Shown piece after piece: positions 60,832 to 64,000 of a stretch of DNA of 64,000 nucleotides (the first letter of the stretch is position 1; each line of letters opens with the position of its first letter). The notes below the pieces were generated by a model. That model did no database searches, was not told the origin of the DNA, and saw nothing but the letters and a program-made list of their open reading frames with translations. The position numbers and the translations under genes were made by a program. This DNA is from Spirodela intermedia (taxonomy: Eukaryota > Streptophyta > Magnoliopsida > Alismatales > Araceae): assembly GCA_902729315.2 (NCBI GenBank), contig LR746268.1, forward strand, positions 4,395,501 through 4,459,500, in the 5' to 3' direction.

Positions 60832-62156
60832 CTCGACAATAGAGATCAGGAAATGCAGAACTCCTCTCTCTCTCTCTCAGTGGAAGGAGGGGAGAAAGCC
60901 CAGGTTAAGGATGGCTGAAGAGGAGTGAGAAGATGAGGGCAAGCCAACCAACAAAACAAGTGAGCGATTGAGAGAGAGCGGGGAGGATGGAGTGTAGTTG
61001 TTGGGGGAGCCCTGAACTGGGCGGAGGGTGGGAGGCAGGTTATTAAGGTGTGGGAGGGGAGAGGGAAGGAGGGAACGCGAAGTTGTTGGGCTCAATTCTT
61101 TAAGAGTCTGGTTGGGCCGGCTCTCTTTCTCTTTCTTCTGCAACCACCTCCCTCCTCTCTCCTCCCTCTCCCTCTCTCGTTCATGCTTTCTGCCTTATTG
61201 ATGAAGGGGTTCACCGGCCACAAGAAAGATTTTAAGTGTATGATAAATGATGCATGGAGAGAGAGAGAGAGAGAGAAGAGAGGCGGGAAACGTATTTTCT
61301 TGTAAGTGTTGTTATGGGATTCTCCGATCAAGGCAATTATTCATAACCTACACATAATAAAGTTAAGCTTACGTTGGGAGTATGGTACAGTTCAGGTTTC
61401 TCTCTCTCTCTCTCTCCCTCTCTCTCCCTCCGTTCACTTTAGAGCCCATTTTCCAGGCTTTTTCGTTGGGTTCTTCTCCAAGTTCGGGCCTTCCGAACTA
61501 CATCTTGTTTTCCTCCAACTGTGAATGAAGTAGAGAAAAAATCCTGATGAAGTTAATAACCACTTCCATAATTTGATTAAGTTTAATCGAAGACCCAACA
61601 ATTTGACGATTTCTGTCGAGAAATTCCTCCGATCGATTTTTCATCAAATTATTTATTTAAACCGCTAAAGACTTGAAGAATAGTGATTAATATGCCATCC
61701 CCACGCCCTCAAATTTATTTGGATAATTTTATTATCCAATTTTTATTATATTTCTCAAGGCGATAAATTTTTAAATATAATAAGTGATAATCCAAAATCA
61801 TTTTTCCTAATTAAATGTTACTATTTAAACGTAATTTAAATTAAACCAAAATGATAATACCCAATAGTTTTTTCGTCATCAAAATATATTCATGCTATTT
61901 TTTAACCACTCAGAAGGTCAAAAAACTGCCTTGCCGCTCGGATTCTAAGGACATAGCGACCTTAGGTTGAATATAGGTTGGGATTTGAAGTAAACCATAT
62001 GGGTAGCGACCTTAGAAGAACTCAAGTTCACCAAAGGAAATAATGGGCTGATTAAGTGAAACCTACTAGGGCCTCCTGATCTGCAAGGCCCGATCTGGCC
62101 ATGAAAGAAGCAGGCAAAATGGGCCTTTGGACGTAGTTCGTTCAATTCCATGGCCG

Positions 62157-62193
<37 letters not shown>

Positions 62194-63572
62194 GAGAACC
62201 ACAAAGTTCAACCCAGCCTACGTCCATTGTACTCCTATCTCACATTTAGAAGTTGTCGTCTAATTGCAATGCTATTATTTAATCACTCATATGTATATTA
62301 AGAATAAAAAAATTATTTATTTTCAGCTTGTGCATTCTGATATCATCTTTTAGGTTAAAATGCCGCAAAAAAGGTGGACTTTGTGCTTCACTAATTAAAT
62401 AATACAGTTGTCACTACCATCAAAGAACTTGAAAATATTTAATTAATGTCAAAATTACAGATTATATTTATTTTAGTGTTAATACCTTTATGAATAAATA
62501 GCCATTTAGTAGCTAACAGCGAATTGCTATAACTCAGACTAAAAATTATCATAGCAAAGCATGTATCTACGATATGAGTATTTTTTTCTCACTTCGATCT
62601 ATACTCATGACAACTAGCATGCCATCTTTGATGAGATCAACGGACCCGTTTTCGACCCTATTAATTAGATGCCGATTCACATGCCACCGTGGACATTAAT
62701 GCAATAGACCCTTTTAACGATATCAATGACAACTAGCATCCTACTCTAGAAGACGAGGATCTAACCAGGAAACCCAAGAAGATGGCATCGGCCACCAGCA
62801 ATTCCTGAGCTACAGAGCGGCTTCCCTTCCGGGTCAAATCATTCAATCAATACCATATTTCTATTATTAAAGATAAAAAGAATGAAAATATACATCGGTG
62901 GAGTACAGCAGTTCAATTTTTCTGTTGATATGAAGCTGTTCATGTTGAGAACCGATGGAGAGGAGCATGGTTTTCCATTTTTCTGACATTTACATAAGAT
63001 TGCATCGAAGAGAATGCTGCGGTCAGATGGATTGGGAGATATATTCAAGCATCTGCTCGATCGTAGAGGATCCAGAAGAGGAAGAGAGCTTGCTTGGATT
63101 GGGGAAATTGGGAGCGGAAGGCAGTCAAGAGAGAGTGTCTGACCGCTGGCATGAAGCGACGTCCCTGCTGTCTCCACAGATGGAGCAAGCGGGCTGATCA
63201 GAGCCAGACCGGCCGGAGAAAGGAGGGATTCTTGCTTCAAGACATGTCCAGCTCTTCATGTCGGAGGATGATGACCTGCTAAAAGCTGGAAGGGGCCAGG
63301 AGATTGTACTAATTTATGCTCTGACAGAGTCTGAAGGTGGAGAAAGAAGACTTCTGTGATGGTTTTATTTACTGGGAAGGAGACGACGGCGTCCAGTGCT
63401 CGCCGGAGACACCCGCCCCAGGTGGTGGCGCCGGCGACTTGGGAGAACCGAGAACTATCCTTTTTTTGGTTCTGTACAGACCCATCTTCGAATCCAATCG
63501 AACGCACCAGTAGTAGATACAGAAGTGTCAGTCTTGCTTACCGCATCGGGAAGACCATCATCATCGCCGTGG
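60832..63572. other. Intergenic between the acyl reductase and U-box genes
   Basis: FAR upstream region with CT/GA runs (60866-60880, 61259-61276, 61399-61430), AT-rich sequence (61540-62000, 62220-62600), a (CT)15 tract at 62161-62190, and probably the 3' UTR of the U-box gene from about 62850. A GTAAGC donor-like site just after the U-box stop (near 63543) may mark a 3' UTR intron. No further gene recognised. Confidence 0.5.
62161..62190. repeat. (CT)15 microsatellite
   Basis: Uninterrupted CT dinucleotide run. Confidence 0.97.
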
Positions 63573-64000
63573 TTAGACAGAATGCGCCACGCCCCTCGTC
63601 CGGTTCATCCTCTCCAGTATCCCCGCCGCCTTCCTGCGTGCCCTCGAGGTCCCGTTCTGGGCGAGCTGCGAGATGGTGCCGTTGAGGTCCTCTTCCTCCC
63701 TGACCTCCCGAAGCTTCGTCCGGTCGTTGATGCAGATGGAGTGGAGGACCACAGCGGAATTCTCCCTGTTTCGGCCGCATGTGCTCTCCTTGATGATCCC
63801 CAGGAGAGAGGGCACCCCACCGTTGGAACCCATATCCTCCACCGCCTCCTGGTTCCCTGCCAGCATCGCTAGGATGGCCAGGGACTCGTCGACGAGAGTC
63901 TGCTCCGTGACGGTCTTCAACAGCACCCGCACCGCTCCCTCCTTCACGGCCCGGCTCCTGTTGTCGTGGGCCACGCAGAGGTTGAAGATGGCGGACGCGG
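63573..64000 (-). CDS. U-box/ARM-repeat E3 ligase, C-terminal part (PUB9-like)
   Basis: Partial: the frame enters from the right edge of the window and stops with TAA at 63573, giving about 141 residues. It consists of armadillo repeats: a unit around AIFNLCVAHDNRSRAVKEGA, a unit with LAMLAGNQEAVEDMG and GGVPSLLGIIKES, a unit with NSAVVLHSICINDRTKLREV, and the end TISQLAQNGTSRARRKAAGI. This arrangement and the RARRKA..L end are typical of plant U-box proteins with ARM domains such as PUB9. The U-box itself would lie outside the window. ARM repeats bind substrates or receptor kinases; partner unknown. Confidence 0.85.
   Translation of the reverse strand, partial: ASAIFNLCVAHDNRSRAVKEGAVRVLLKTVTEQTLVDESLAILAMLAGNQEAVEDMGSNGGVPSLLGIIKESTCGRNRENSAVVLHSICINDRTKLREVREEEDLNGTISQLAQNGTSRARRKAAGILERMNRTRGVAHSV

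Noticed and set aside
62839-63240. 133-codon minus-strand open frame
   Set aside because: Lies just downstream of the U-box gene stop in AT-rich sequence and shows no domain, so 3' UTR or flank is more likely.

Overview
The window is nuclear DNA from a flowering plant. The evidence is split genes with GT-AG introns of 65 nt to 3.5 kb, plant-specific families (NOI/RIN4-like, LRR receptor kinase, HAK/KUP transporter, DIR1-type lipid transfer protein, MS2-type acyl reductase, U-box/ARM protein) and plant promoter elements. Many reading frames are rich in G/C at third positions, which would fit a monocot, but the species cannot be fixed from sequence alone. (GA/CT)n microsatellites are very dense between genes, in introns and just upstream of starts.

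Layout. 1-2140: no gene seen, one imperfect tandem duplication. 2143-13398: three tandem NOI-domain genes, all on the minus strand, with the same four-exon plan (named NOI-A, NOI-B and NOI-C here). The spacers between them are a mosaic of diverged shared blocks. 15806-18892: an intronless LRR receptor kinase resembling HSL3. 19510-19986: a small acidic Ala/Glu-rich gene whose frame is broken. 20528-20821: a DIR1-like lipid transfer protein. 22825-24214: a two-exon VOC/glyoxalase-fold protein of the At5g48480 type. 25539-28500: a small membrane/armadillo-like protein, probably mitochondrial, divergent from an At4g37920-like plastid protein (28889-33417) across a promoter rich in site II motifs. 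33535-36313: HAK/KUP potassium transporter. 36896-38324: pirin. 40315-55509: a signal peptide peptidase-like protease spread over 15 kb. 56297-57399: ribosomal protein eL32. 58360-60831: fatty acyl reductase of the MS2/FAR2 type. 63573-64000: the C-terminal end of a U-box/ARM protein running off the window.

The left part groups genes linked to plant immunity: NOI/RIN4-like proteins, an HSL3-like receptor and a DIR1-like lipid transfer protein. The order NOI - DIR1-like - VOC resembles what I recall of Arabidopsis At5g48480-At5g48500, which suggests an old conserved gene block into which the receptor kinase and acidic gene fall. The right part is mostly housekeeping and metabolic. Exon borders were derived by hand from splice sites, phase continuity and family conservation. 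For every multi-exon gene described as intact, the exon lengths sum to a whole number of codons. No intact transposon, tRNA or rRNA gene was recognised.
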